Source: Nemertoderma westbladi
Taxonomy: Eukaryota > Xenacoelomorpha > Nemertodermatida > Nemertodermatidae
DNA length: 64,000 bases
Reading direction: 5' to 3'
NCBI GenBank assembly: GCA_032718475.1
Contig: JAUCBJ010001002.1
Coordinates: forward strand, 1-64,000
The notes beneath the pieces are model-generated. The model was not told the origin of the DNA. It saw only the letters and a list, made by a program, of their open reading frames with translations, and ran no database searches. Each line of letters opens with the position of its first letter. Position 1 is the stretch's first letter. Made by a program: the position numbers and the translations under genes. Of the stretch, positions 44,217 through 54,510 are shown piece after piece.

Positions 44217-45160
44217 GAACATTTCATTTCATTTCATTTAATTTAATTCGGTCTTTGCCGACAATATAAAATAAAGGTGCACCGAGATACGTTCAACACA
44301 GATTATGAGGCAAGTTACGCAAAAACTAGTAAAAACCATAATTGGTACAATTAAGGTGGTTAAAAAGAAATGGCAGAATAAGCCATATATAGAATCTATA
44401 TGAGTATGTTATATTTTCTATATGAATACATATATGAATCTATATGGAGAATAGGCCATATAGATTACACGATAATCCTATTGCACGTTCGTATCAGTAC
44501 TAGTTCTGTTAACGAGTGGGGTTGGGGGGGGGGGGGGGGGGGGTGTTGGAAACAAACATCCCGTAATACCAGCGTGCCCAGCACCACGAGGAACATAATG
44601 ATACTAAGTGATAGTGCTTAGTAGGGTCGGTGTCTATGTCGCGTTGAAGAATTCAAGGATGCGAGAGTGCCTAGACGAGAATGATTTATTCTGGAGGTTG
44701 TAACAATTCGTGATGAGATCCATTTTTATGCGATCGCTTGTTGACATCGAACCACAATTCATCCTTGACAACAATGCTTCCTTATTATACTGGAAGGTGA
44801 GGAGAGAAGAGATGTGCGGCATCTGATACAAATTGTTGCATTTACTGTAAGAGCTGCCGAGACCAACATAGCTGGACTGAGGATCAGAGTGGGTTTGCAA
44901 AGATATTCGTAGGATAGATTGCAGTGTTGGATTTGGACATTGTGTACATCGGGTTATTGTACCAATTGAGGCAGAGAACGCTTCCGTAGATATCGGTTTG
45001 CAATGCAGTATACTGAGAATGGTGTGATTATTGACGTACGTCCCAAGGCACAGTAGGCCACGAAGGATTTTTCTGTAATAGACATCTAAGTGCGCTATGT
45101 CGCTGGATGATAACGAACCAATGAGGAACTTCAAGCTATATAAAAGAGCCCAAGAATGTT
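44217..45160 (-). pseudogene. LINE C-terminal remnant with ATGAA-repeat tail (ILRGLLC family)
   Basis: The minus strand encodes about 166 residues (start region near 45134, stop at 44634) containing YYRKILRGLLCLG, then SYVGLGSSYSKC and PHISSLLTFQYN. It is followed by a 3' end reading GTCGGCAAAGACCG and a tail of ATGAA-type repeats (about 44217-44275). A homologous copy on the plus strand at 53820-54510 ends in the comparable GTCGGCCTGTCCG and an AAT-repeat tail. Coding plus tail recur together, so I read both as 3' ends of one non-LTR family. The domain itself I do not recognise. A run of about 22 G sits at 44522. Confidence 0.65.
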
Positions 45161-45284
45161 AATGATGGCTTTGCGGGTACTAGGGTCCCATTTATGTTAA
45201 GGAATGTTGGTGGCACAGTGTCCGTACACTTTTTCCCTCGGCAGATGATCCACTTAGTTTTTGTCTGTTCAATAATACTGCTAA
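45161..45284. other. Short spacer or LINE 3' untranslated sequence
   Basis: Lies beyond the stop of the interrupted LINE on the minus strand. No independent feature. Confidence 0.3.
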
Positions 45285-45443
45285 CTAATTACTGCTATAT
45301 AAGAATTTGCACTGGTCTTGGAGATGGGATTCTACTGCAGACTTAAAGACATAATAATAAACTTAATATTTTTAATGTTATTCGGTAGGGAATTCCAATT
45401 TTTTATTCCGTTAAAGAAAAAGGTTTCGCTTTGAAAGGATTTA

Positions 45444-45457
45444 CAATTGGGAATATA
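45444..45457 (+). repeat. 14-bp target duplication of the 223-bp insertion (left)
   Basis: CAATTGGGAATATA occurs here and again at 45681-45694. Removing one copy and the insert restores the LINE reading frame (NFYIPN to PNCKSF). Confidence 0.85.
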
Positions 45458-45680
45458 ATTGCAGATCCCGCATACGAACAGCAATCTGGCTGATGACCAC
45501 TGATCGACCCCAAATGCGCAGTTAATACGTCAAATTTTAATCATTTACGGAATACCCTTTTTTACTTAAGTTACGGAACTAATTACATTTTATCTAATTA
45601 TATGGTCACATTATTGTTTTAATTTAATTTTAACTAGTATCTCAGTTGTTCCATATGTATGGATTATAAATATTAACAAT
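45458..45680. mobile_element. 223-bp insertion with 14-bp duplication
   Basis: AT-rich sequence of unknown family placed between two copies of CAATTGGGAATATA. A 14-bp duplication suggests LINE-mediated insertion, of a SINE or a short 5'-truncated LINE end. There is no clear A-rich tail and I see no A or B box, so the source is unknown. Confidence 0.65.
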
Positions 45681-45926
45681 CAATTGGGAATATAGAAATT
45701 TGATGTGCTGGCTCTGGTGCCGTAGGAATGTGTATCACTCAGTTTGGTACATTTTTGACTCAAGTATTTAGGGCAGTTATCATTAAAAATTTTATGTACA
45801 TGGTTGAGCCGAAGCTGCTTTACTCTGCTGTCTATTTTAATTAAACCAGACTGATTAAAATCTTCAGGGGTTAAATGGTGACGTGTTTTATAATCATTAA
45901 TAAAACGTACTACCTTGTTTTGAGCT

Positions 45927-45934
45927 GTTTGCAA
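45927..45934 (+). repeat. Left target duplication of foldback-like element B
   Basis: GTTTGCAA occurs at 45927-45934 and 48988-48995. In the LINE frame both copies encode the same Leu-Gln-Thr, as expected for a duplicated target. Confidence 0.85.
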
Positions 45935-45950
45935 CGGTAGGTGCTAAAAT

Positions 45951-47609
45951 GCACAACGAGCAACAACGAGCAACAATGAGCAACAATGACCAACAACGAG
46001 CAACAATGAGCAACAACGAGCAATAACGAGCAACAACGAGCAAGAATGCAACAAGAATTAGCAACAACGACAATAGCAACAATACACAACGAGCAACAAT
46101 GAGCAATAATGACCAACAACGAGCAACAATGAGCAACAACGAGCAACAATGAGCAACAACGAGCAACAATGAGCAACAACGAGCAACAATGAGCAACAAT
46201 GACCAACTAACTGAGCAACAATAAGCAACAACGAGCAACAACGAGCAACAATGAGCAACAACGAGCAACAATGAGCAACAACGAGCAACAATGAGCAACA
46301 ACGAGCAACAATGAGCAACAATGAGCAACAACGAGCAATAATAAAGTACAACAACGAATAACAATGAGCAACAATGAGCAACAACGAGCAACAATGAGCA
46401 ACAACGAGCAATAATAGCAACAACGACAACAATGAGCAACAATGAGCAACAACGAGCAACAATGAGCAACAACGAGCAATAATAAAGTACAACAACGAGT
46501 AACAATGAGCAACAATGAGCAACAATGAGCAACAACGAGCAACAACGAGCAAAATAAAGACAACAACGAGCAACAATGAGCAACACAGCAATAATGAGCA
46601 ACAACGAGCAATAATAAAGTACAACAACGAGTAACAATGAGCAACAATGAGCAATCAACGAGCAACAACGAGCAATAATGACCAACAACGAGCAACAATG
46701 ACCAACAACGAGCAACAATGAGCAACAACGAGCAACAACGAGCAACAATGAGCAACAACGAGCAATAATAAAGTACAACAACGAATAACAATGAGCAACA
46801 ATGACCAACAACGAGCAACAATGAGCAACAACGAGCAACATTGAGCAACAACGAGCAACAATGAGCAACAACGAGCAATAATAAAGTACAACAACGAATA
46901 ACAATGAGCAACAATGAGCAACAACGAGCAACAATGAGCAACAACGAGCACACAATGAGCAACAACGAGCAACAATGAGCAACAATGAGCAATAATAAAG
47001 TACAACAACGAATAACAATGAGCAACAATGAGCAACAACGAGCAATAATAAAGTACAACAACGAGTAACAATGAGCAACAATGAGCAACAACGAGCAACA
47101 ATGAGCAACAACGAGCAACAATGAGCAACAACGAGCAATAATGAGCAACAAGAGCCAAATGAGCAACAACGAGCAATAATAAAGTACAACAACGAGTAAC
47201 AATGAGCAACAACGAGCAATACGAGCAACAATGACAACAACGAGCAACAATGAGCAACAACGAGCAACAATGAGCAACAACGAGCAACAATGAGCAATAA
47301 TAAAGTACAACAACGAATAACAATGAGCAACAATGAGCAGCAATGAGCAACAAGGAGCAATAATAAAGTACAGCAACGAGTAACAATGTGCAACAATGAG
47401 CAACAACGAGCAACAATGACCAACAACGAGCAACAACGAGCAACAATGAGCAACAATGAGCAACAACGAGCAATAATGAGCAACAACGACCAACAATGAG
47501 CAACAATGAGTAACAACGAGCAACAATGAGCAACAACGAGCAACAATGAGCGACAATGAGCAACAACGAGCAATAATAAAGTACAAAAACGAGTAACAAT
47601 GAGCAACAT
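45951..47609 (+). repeat. Left arm of element B, 10-bp array
   Basis: Roughly 160 degenerate copies of GAGCAACAAC/GAGCAACAAT. They are interrupted about every 100-150 bases by a longer variant containing AATAAAGTACAACAACGA. All three minus frames remain open over long distances as Leu/Cys/Val/Ala-rich repeats. That is a property of the repeat, not evidence of a protein. Confidence 0.95.
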
Positions 47610-48728
47610 TACATCACGGGCATCCTAAAACGTGTTAGCGCATTTGACAAAAAAGACGTTTTTAATCTCTATTTTTATATATTTTGACTCTTTCCGATTG
47701 TTTAATAAACCATGTAAGAATGCGAGTAAAAACACCCAGTCTGAAACACTGAAACGGTAATTGCGCTAGTGTACCTTCAACGGAACACGGAAGGCCGTTC
47801 TAGTGTATCACTCTATTCCCCTTTTCCCACTATTGTATTGATTTGATCAATGTTTCGCTCAGTGTATTACGGTATTTGATCATCTATTATATTTCACTAG
47901 CATACAGTACCGGGAGGGTGTGGCGGCACAATACAACAAGTAAATGTCTGACTAATTATTTATGTAAGGGCTCAAGTCTGGCGATTGTGTTTCCCTTTAG
48001 AGGAAACGTATTGCGACTAGTCTGTATCTGTTTACATTATTATCGCTACGGCATTCAATTTGTGACAACTCTCAATCATGGTACAATTAATATTAAGAGC
48101 TTCGCTTGCATTACAGGTCTGAAATATCGCCATAGATTAATTAATTATTGAGTTAGAGGTAAATTTAGTTGAATTTCCGTTAGTTGGATCTACTGTAAAC
48201 TGCCCAACAAAATGTACTGTAGATAGGCCTAACCCAATTGTGACATTCCCTTAACATTAAGCAATAATACTAAGTGCTGAAGTAATGAACAATGAATGAA
48301 GCTATTAGCAGAGGCATAGACTGGTAGACAGGGGGGTAGATACTGGTTTCTAGGCCCGAATGATGGCTTGTTAACCTTAACTCTGTAATACAGTAGGGTG
48401 AGTGAGGGAGACTTGAACCCCAAAAGGTTATAATCGCTCTAAAGAACAGATAAATGAATATTTCAATGCCGTTTTAACTTTTTCACATTACATTTATGAT
48501 TGCTATCATTATGTGAGAGTTTGAGAATTTCAACTCGTGAACTTTTTTAATTAAACCAATTATTCGTATTTTCGAAAAAGCGTCAAGTCTCCCTCAATGG
48601 GGGGAGACTTGACACCTAGGGTGGGGGACTTTAACCCCACCTCACATTCTTGTAAATTCATTCAAAAATGCAGAAGAAGTGTAATAATTATATGTTCAAC
48701 ATGTCTATTTTATAGTAGAGCAGCAAAT
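47610..48728. other. Interior of foldback-like element B
   Basis: About 1.1 kb of unique sequence. A 102-residue frame at 47843-48151 (plus) is hydrophobic in its first third but matches nothing I know. No DDE or other transposase motif seen. Confidence 0.45.
48582..48613. repeat. Perfect hairpin in the interior of element B
   Basis: GTCAAGTCTCCC and its complement GGGAGACTTGAC enclose an eight-base loop. A partial third copy of GAGACTTGA (minus TCAAGTCTC) occurs near 48408. Function unknown. Confidence 0.85.
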
Positions 48729-48976
48729 CATTGTTGCTCGTTGTTGCTCATTGTTGCTCGTTGTTGCTCATTGTTACTCGTTGTTGTACTTTAATATTGC
48801 TCCTTGTTGCTCGTTGGGGCTCATTGTTGCTCGTTGTTGCTCGTTGTTGCTCATTGTTACTCGTTGTAACTCAGTTTATTGTTGCTCGTTGTTACTCAGC
48901 TCATTGTTGCTCGTTGTTGCTCATTGTTGCTCATTGTTGCTCGTTGTTGCTCATTGTTGCTCGTCGTTGTGCATTT
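48729..48976 (-). repeat. Right arm of element B, inverted 10-bp array
   Basis: About 25 units of GTTGCTCATT/GTTGCTCGTT, the reverse complement of the left arm, including one GTTGTACTTTAATATTGCTC variant matching those in the left arm. Confidence 0.95.
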
Positions 48977-49215
48977 TAGCACCTACCGTTTGCAAACTAT
49001 TTTTGAGATTTTTAGTTAAACCTTCATACCAAGATGAACTTGCATAGTCAATATGACATTGAATTAAAGATGAAGAAAGCAACCTACGAGAATTAAAATT
49101 TAGGCTATTTTTATGTCGATAAAGAAACTTTAGTCTGCCATTAACTTTTGCGATAATATTTTTAACAATGATTTCTCCGGATAAACTACAATCCAATTTG
49201 GAGCCTATTGTTGGA

Positions 49216-50064
49216 TTGAACATCTTTATAAACTGAAACCGAACATACAACTGAACATTGACATGAATTTAAAGTGAAGCCCCAATAATGCGCCTCTGCT
49301 ATGGAACCCCCTGTGCTATGACTACACGACCACTCAGTTTGATATCAACTCGATTACTTTACATCATTGAAGAATCTAGTTTTATTTACATTTTAAGGAA
49401 ATAACGAGTGTCTTAAACAGTTTTCACAGGGCCTCTATTAGTCAGGTCGCGGGAAATAGCTTGGAAGTCCCACAATGGGGGACTCTAGACGCAATAAAAT
49501 TATATCCCTCTTCATGGGAAATCAACGTGTTTTGAAGTTCTTTCCGTGCTGGGTTCGAGCGCTGTGGCGTATTCAATGAAATACACACACATAACCAACG
49601 ATGATTTGCATTGGGGGAAAGGGAGAACAATCCCCATCAACTCCCTCCCATTGGTGGACCGAATTAGTAATTCCAAGATCTACTAAAATCCAGCAGCTAG
49701 CTACATAGAGGCTTGGAATAAAACAGAACACCTTAGAATACTGTTATAATTTTTACTACAAACTGTATAATATAATAGTTGACAAATAAAAATATTTGTA
49801 TTTGAAAGTCTTTTATATTTACTGTTGATAATACGTTTCAAATGTAAATTTATCATATTTTTACCGTTATAGCACTTTATAATTTTTTAGCGATGCTCAA
49901 ATTGAGGTATAAACTAGTGTAGGTTACAATACAGAACATTACCAGTCTACCTTTAGTTCAACGTACTACTAGCGGTAGTGCGGTACACCTTTTGATTCCG
50001 CCGTGCCCAGACAAGACCTAACAAAACAATTTATACTATAATGATATGATCTACTACTATCTTT
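49216..50064. other. Unannotated spacer
   Basis: No gene, RNA or repeat that I can support. A 62-residue minus frame at 49442-49630 has no recognisable content. Confidence 0.35.
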
Positions 50065-50166
50065 GGTATGTCATGGCATTTATGGATGGTCAGTTCAGGC
50101 ATAGTCACTTAATTGGACAAGTCTGAACTGACCATCCATATATAAAAGTAAATGCCATATTACCTG
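50065..50166. repeat. 100-bp inverted repeat / hairpin
   Basis: ATGGATGGTCAGTTCAG pairs perfectly with CTGAACTGACCATCCAT across a 25-base loop. Outside it GGCATTTA pairs with TAAATGCC, and GGTA..ATGGCATTTA with its complement in the right flank. The overall size suits a very short MITE or a small-RNA-type hairpin. Confidence 0.8.
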
Positions 50167-50230
50167 CTATTACTATGACAGTAAATGGTAAAAACTGTCG
50201 CTGTAATATACCTTGTATCATCATTGTATG

Positions 50231-50352
50231 ATACACTCTTATTATTACAGCACTCGAGCTAGTGCTTCAAACGTTCACCTTCCGAATTGTAAATCCTTCG
50301 AATCTGATACTGTCTTTTTTAACGGCATTAAAAATTTGAACGCTCTGCGTAA
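50231..50352 (+). pseudogene. CR1/L2-like LINE C-terminal scrap
   Basis: Plus-strand reading HSYYYSTRASASNVHLPNC, KSFESDTVFFNGIKNLNALR matches the order seen on the minus strand at 45330-45730. It is cut off at 50352, where the Helitron-like element starts, which fixes that element's left end. Confidence 0.8.
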
Positions 50353-51506
50353 TTAGCAAGTCGTTAGACTTGATTTCTGTAAGAAAATTGATGGCAGAAA
50401 AAACTAATTGCTGACAACTGGCTCCTGGCTACTGACCTAGAGCAAAAACGGCTTTAACGATTTTGATGAAATTTTGCATGAACCATGAAAAAATATTTCT
50501 ATGGGTACTTGTGAAATAGCGGTTTAAATTGAAACATCTCAACTTGTTTTATTTCGAAAATTAGCCCCAAAAAAATTAGCCCAAAACACCAAAATTGTCA
50601 TATGCGCAATGATAAAAACACCAGCTGGCACTCATGAAAAATGTATAGAGATGGCCTGGTAATGCATTCAATAGGAAGGGCCAACTAACAAAGAAGTACT
50701 TTCTGTGCCAAGTATTATCACTCTACTCAACAACCCATACAGTAAGCAAACATTAACTGGTTTAGCTGCCTATTACAGTCTCAGCTGAATAACTCTTCCC
50801 AATGCATCCTTGCTATGTTAATTAATTGGCGCGCAAGCTAAATGGCTGTTAGTTACAGTTGTTGGCTACACTATTGATTGTACTGTGCTCTCTAGCTCTC
50901 ATCTAATTATTGTTTTATTTTGAAATCTTTGTGCCATCATTAATACTGTAGAGGCTGTATGCTTATAAGGCTGTATGTTTGTTTACTCAGCCTCAATGAT
51001 TCTCCATAAGACTAACATTATAGTTTGAAATATAAAAATCTGTTATAATAATAATATAATTGTTGTATTTAATTAATATCGTGGTTTACATTGAACTGTG
51101 TAAATTGTTAATCGCGGTTTACATTGAAACATCTCAACTTGTTTTATTTATTACAAAAATAAGAAGGAATTTGTCTTATCACTTCTTGTGCGCGATTGTA
51201 TTGAATTCATGACAACTGCTGTTATTATTATTAATCAGTTAACACCTCTACTCCTCTCTGACTACTCTATCCGATAGCTCTATCATTTCGCTAACTGCTC
51301 TTTATATCTTCTATAATCACAACAGCTTTTATAATTCATTGGATGATTACAACATAATAATTATAGTTTGAAGTTGTCTAGAAAATTTCTTGTACACCAC
51401 CAGGACTACCCTCACGCTAATTGATTATCAGACAGAACAAAAAGCTTTTACTTGACTCGTACTGTCTCCTACGACTTACTTCACGGGCCGCTAGGCCCGT
51501 CTCTAG
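50353..51506 (+). mobile_element. Helitron-like non-autonomous element, copy 2 (uninterrupted)
   Basis: Starts TTAGCAAGTCGTTAGACTTG (palindromic), immediately after a LINE scrap. It ends with the hairpin ACGGGCC GCTA GGCCCGT and then CTCTAG before T. It shares the stretch after ACTGACCTAGAGCAAAAA and the region near AACACCAGCTG with the copy at 5160. No helicase or Rep frame is present. It supplies the intact form of the hairpin into which foldback-like element A inserted in copy 1. Confidence 0.55.
51484..51501 (+). repeat. Terminal hairpin of Helitron-like copy 2
   Basis: ACGGGCC and GGCCCGT are separated by GCTA, a perfect 7-bp stem, with the putative CTAG terminus six bases further on. 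This is the expected position for a Helitron 3' hairpin. Confidence 0.75.
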
Positions 51507-52507
51507 TAATAAAATAAAAAAACCTAAATAATCAACATTCTTTTAAATCTGCAGTTAAATCTCACCTCCGTGTGCAATGTAAAAATAGGTACAATAGTAA
51601 AAAATAAAACAAAAAGGATGTAAATCTGTGACGGGATCCGAGAATCCCGATTTATCCGGTTATCTTATCTACGCGTCCCCGCCGTGTGTGTGTCAAAAGA
51701 GTTCTGGGGTTGTTGACTGATCGGTGTGTATAAATATAGGGTATAATATAATTGAATAAAGTATAACACAGTTGATTGATGACTAACTAAGTGTACCGGT
51801 AAAATAGTTGAAAGATGGTGGTGGCAGTAGACAGTGATAAGAGTTCCCGTTCTGCCCTAACTAAACTGACTAACTAAGTGAATAAATGAGGAACAGTTAC
51901 TGGTAATATATTGCACTGGTTTGGCCGTATTACATTACTCAGCGGATGCCTGCCCCCCATTGGCTAATAACCCACTTCTCGCCCTCCCATCTCTCTGGGA
52001 GTGCTTCCCCCCTGCTACTGTCACTCTCTCCCTCCCGGAGGTATAACCTCTGACCCCCGCTGTGTGTGTGTTCCTTTGGGGTTTGTCGCCCCGTTTATTG
52101 GGGTGATACGAGGTTGATTGGCAATCAACCTTGTACTCCCAATATTGCTTAAAGGCCCTGCTTGGCTAACTTTGTGTGGGGTGGTTAGCGGAATTGAATA
52201 CGCTAACAAAATCCTGTCTCGGGGAATTCATATTTCGTCTTAATGTTCAATTACCAAATTAGGGAAAGGAGGAGGTTACAGTGTCACGTTATTCTAACCA
52301 AAACAATAAACGAAAGTCAATCGAACTGTTTGAGAGGAAATTAACTTAACGAAATTCTCAATACACTATAAAATACAATACCTACATAATAAGAAAGATC
52401 GGGGGAGGGGGGAGTGTGTAAGTGTAAGGTAGTGTGTTTCATTGGGGAGGGGGGGGGGGGGGGGGGGGTGGGTGTGGTGGGGTATTAGGGACCATGGACC
52501 ACCTCGT
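51507..52507. other. Unannotated spacer with short repeats
   Basis: No gene recognised. It holds a palindrome GGTTGATTG-g-CAATCAACC at 52112-52130 and a run of about 22 G near 52446. A piece at 52252-52306 (AGGAGGTTACAG followed by AACCAAAACAATAAACGA) recurs at 63288-63350. Confidence 0.4.
52252..52306 (+). repeat. Short dispersed repeat, copy 1
   Basis: TTACCAAATTAGGGAAAGGA, GAGGTTACAG and AACCAAAACAATAAACGA occur in this order here and, with a few changes, at 63288-63350. Probably the edge of an interspersed element I cannot classify. Confidence 0.6.
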
Positions 52508-52905
52508 AGAGTCCCTCGTTGTTAGTGAGTGAGTGAGGGGTCCACGGTCCCCATAATGGAGGCCGCATTGCCGACCAGGATGGCGATTGCCAGCCTTTCC
52601 TGGATAAAGCGGTGAGATCGGGGCTCCTGGGTGACAGAGTGAGGTCTTGCCCCGATCTCCTTCGGGAACTCGGATGTTTCTGGGCCGGGGCGGCCCAAGG
52701 TCTTGTAGGCTACCGGGTGGAAGAGCTAGCCCCGGTCCATGAGTTCCTGCTACTTGCGGATCTTTAGAGTTTCCGCTTCCTCTGCAGTGCGGCCTCCGGC
52801 GGATAGCGTCTGGGCGAGGTGGCTGGGCGCCATTGGGTCCGCCACCGGCGCGTCCCACGTGAGGAACCGCCCGCGGCTCCACGGGACCAGGGTGACTCCA
52901 TCGAC
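52508..52905 (-). pseudogene. GC-rich retroelement C-terminal fragment
   Basis: The minus strand encodes APVADPMAPSHLAQTLSAGG, RTAEEAETLKIRK, stop, QELMDRG, stop, LFHPVAYKTLGRPGPETSEF and RFIQERLAIAILVGNAASIM, ending with GTV. The ETLGRPGPE..F stretch followed by RLxIAIxxGNAAxxxGT is, from memory, the C-terminal part of retroelement proteins common in invertebrates and some protists; I cannot name the clade. Two stops make it a pseudogene. A longer frame in another phase (52439-52882) is only proline-rich low-complexity sequence and is not the real frame. Confidence 0.6.
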
Positions 52906-52955
52906 TCGCTTCCCATCCCCTCTACACAAGCTTAGTGGCTCAAGCGTAGCGTTTT

Positions 52956-53740
52956 TTAATAATTACTGTATGCAAAATCTGTCACCGATGATCTAGACAC
53001 CATATTCAGCGTAGCCATTACTGTTGTATTGCATGAATTTGAAGCACGAAAATACAGTGAGTTTATGGCGGTAGCACAAATACGAATAAACTTGGGTAAC
53101 CCTAATACGCCAAACATATAAGATACACTTGAACCGTATGGATAGCCGAAAAATCCTCTAGCTGCTGAATTATACGCCATTCTTAATTTACTATATACTG
53201 TTACAGAGTAGCTAAGTCTAGCCCATAATGCATTACAATAAAATTGAGTATAAAAACTTCGAAATAATTTAACCTTTACTGCAGTAGTACAATTTACAAA
53301 TTTCCTAATTAGCACGTTTTTTAAAACGATCGTAATTGGTTTAGAATATCAGAGTTATCATCTGTATTGTCGCACAAAATATGACCTAAATACTTGATTT
53401 CGTTCACAATTTGTAGTTTGTTACCATTTAGAAGCACATTACCTACGCTATAATTCTTACATGATTTAGGAAAGTAATACATACATTTGATTTCTTGAGA
53501 TTGACTGTGATCGAATTATGTAATGCATAATTTTCAAAAATATAAATTAACTTCTGAAGACCGAGTTTGAAAATAATGATAAATCGTCGGCATACATTAG
53601 GTGGTTTGAACGTACACAAGATATGATACACCCTACGTTACTACATTCCAATTCTTTACTTAGGTCATCAATATAAACCCTGTAAAAATATGGGGACAAG
53701 ATACCCACCCCCCTGTTTTGTACCGTTAGAGACACGAAAA
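52956..53740 (-). pseudogene. Non-LTR reverse transcriptase fragment (YADD type)
   Basis: In minus-strand order: GILSPYFYRVYIDDLSKELE, NHLMYADDLSLFSNS (catalytic YADD), a segment with frameshifts around 53440-53560, then VKLFRSFYTQFYCNALWARL, MAYNSAARGFFG and LGLPKFIRICATAINSLYFR. The LSPYLF..Y-DDLS...HL-YADD layout with the VKLFRSFCT..Y thumb is widespread in invertebrate L2-like/Nimb-like LINEs. Several frame breaks; no endonuclease. The 3' end is adjacent to the GC-rich retroelement fragment. Confidence 0.8.
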
Positions 53741-53819
53741 TAATTGGAAATTAAACCACCCCATAGGACCCTGAAATGTTGAAATTGATACCAAAACTTA
53801 ATACACGAATATAAAATAA

Positions 53820-54510
53820 TGGAATACCTCTATCAATGAGTTTAGAGACTGTAATGATTGTCGTGAACTCACAATCACAGATTGAAATCCTGGAAATTCA
53901 TTATAGGAGGCTCCTAAGGGGTTTGTTATGTATTGGGCGATATGCCAGTAACTCCACCTTATATTTGCTATTTAATGGTAGTATATTTGCCAATGATGTG
54001 TTCAGGTCCTCTATTCGGACAATCATGAGTTTGCGGAGCTGCCCAAATACAAGCTTGAACTCTGGGCTCGGCATCACCCTCATACGCAATGTTACCAGTA
54101 GTGGCAGCAATTACATTGGTCTTGGCAGCATATACGCTAAAGCATCTGCGAGATTCTCACTTCCCTACTTGAGTTCACTGGCAACGATGAAATACTCAGT
54201 CATAAGTATATAGTCGAGGGTGGCTCCCGGAGAACACCATCCATCAAGGATAGAATGGACGCCTATTTTATTGATCAGTGCCACAAACTGTCTCTCCCAC
54301 TTGCAAGGAGACGCCATTATATACTCAACTACTTTGGTGTATCAAATCAATGTGATTTAAGTTATTGATCAATAGATCTAAATTGATGTGTGATTTAGTA
54401 GCTAATTAGCCTACCTACTGAGGATTTTAACCTGTAAATTGTGTTTGACGTATTTTAAACTGTCGGCCTGTCCGATTTTTATGAAATAAATAATACTAAT
54501 AATAATAATA
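53820..54510 (+). pseudogene. LINE C-terminal remnant with AAT-repeat tail (ILRGLLC family, copy 2)
   Basis: Encodes ILEIHYRRLLRGLLCIGRYA, SIRTIMSLRSCPN, NYIGLGSIYAKAS, LPYLSSLATMKY, matching the minus-strand copy at 44634-45134 throughout. Downstream, GTCGGCCTGTCCG and a tail ending in ATAATAATAATA parallel that copy's 3' end. It is frameshifted after about 54210. It abuts, head to head, the minus-strand YADD fragment at 52956-53740. Confidence 0.65.

Larger units (their letters stand above)
45935..48987. mobile_element. Foldback-like transposon B with minisatellite arms
   Basis: The left end is CGGTAGGTGCTAAAATGCAC and the right end, inverted, is GGTAGGTGCTAAAATGCACA; about 24 unique bases match. 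Both lead straight into arrays of a 10-bp unit (GAGCAACAAC/T) in opposite orientations: about 1.66 kb on the left and 0.25 kb on the right. The interspersed variant AATAATAAAGTACAACAACG is mirrored in the right arm. An 8-bp duplication (GTTTGCAA, or 7 depending on the boundary base) flanks the 3053-bp element, and the target is a LINE coding frame. The interior (47610-48728) contains no transposase. Duplication length suits hAT- or P-type enzymes; the architecture resembles foldback elements. Family is therefore open. Confidence 0.8.
45285..49215 (-). mobile_element. CR1/L2-like LINE C-terminus, split by two later insertions
   Basis: Three minus-strand pieces join in order. 49215-48988 reads SKLDCSLSGEIIVKN, GRLKFLYRHKNSLNF and SSLIQCHIDYASSSWYEGL, then LKNSLQT. 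45934-45681 reads LQTAQNKVVRFINDYKTRHH, LRLNHVHKIF, THSYGTRASTSNFYIPN. 45457-45285 reads PNCKSFQSETFFFNGIKNWN, SLPNNIKNI and, after a one-base slip at an ATTATTAT stretch, FKSAVESHLQDQCKFLYSSN and stop. This is the standard C-terminal order of CR1/L2-group ORF2. The first break holds foldback-like element B, the second a 223-bp insertion; each has a target duplication, so the pre-insertion frame is recoverable. Confidence 0.85.

Noticed and set aside
45897-47609. A 570-codon minus-strand frame rich in Leu, Cys, Val and Ala
   Set aside because: It is the translation of the 10-bp array forming the left arm of foldback-like element B. All three minus frames look alike.
51600-52300. A possible LTR (TG..CA ends, TGTGTGTG motifs)
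   Set aside because: No second LTR, primer-binding site or gag/pol remnant was found.
52439-52882. A 147-codon proline-rich minus frame
   Set aside because: The adjacent minus frame, despite two stops, shows recognisable retroelement residues. This frame is a compositional shadow ending in a poly-C translation.
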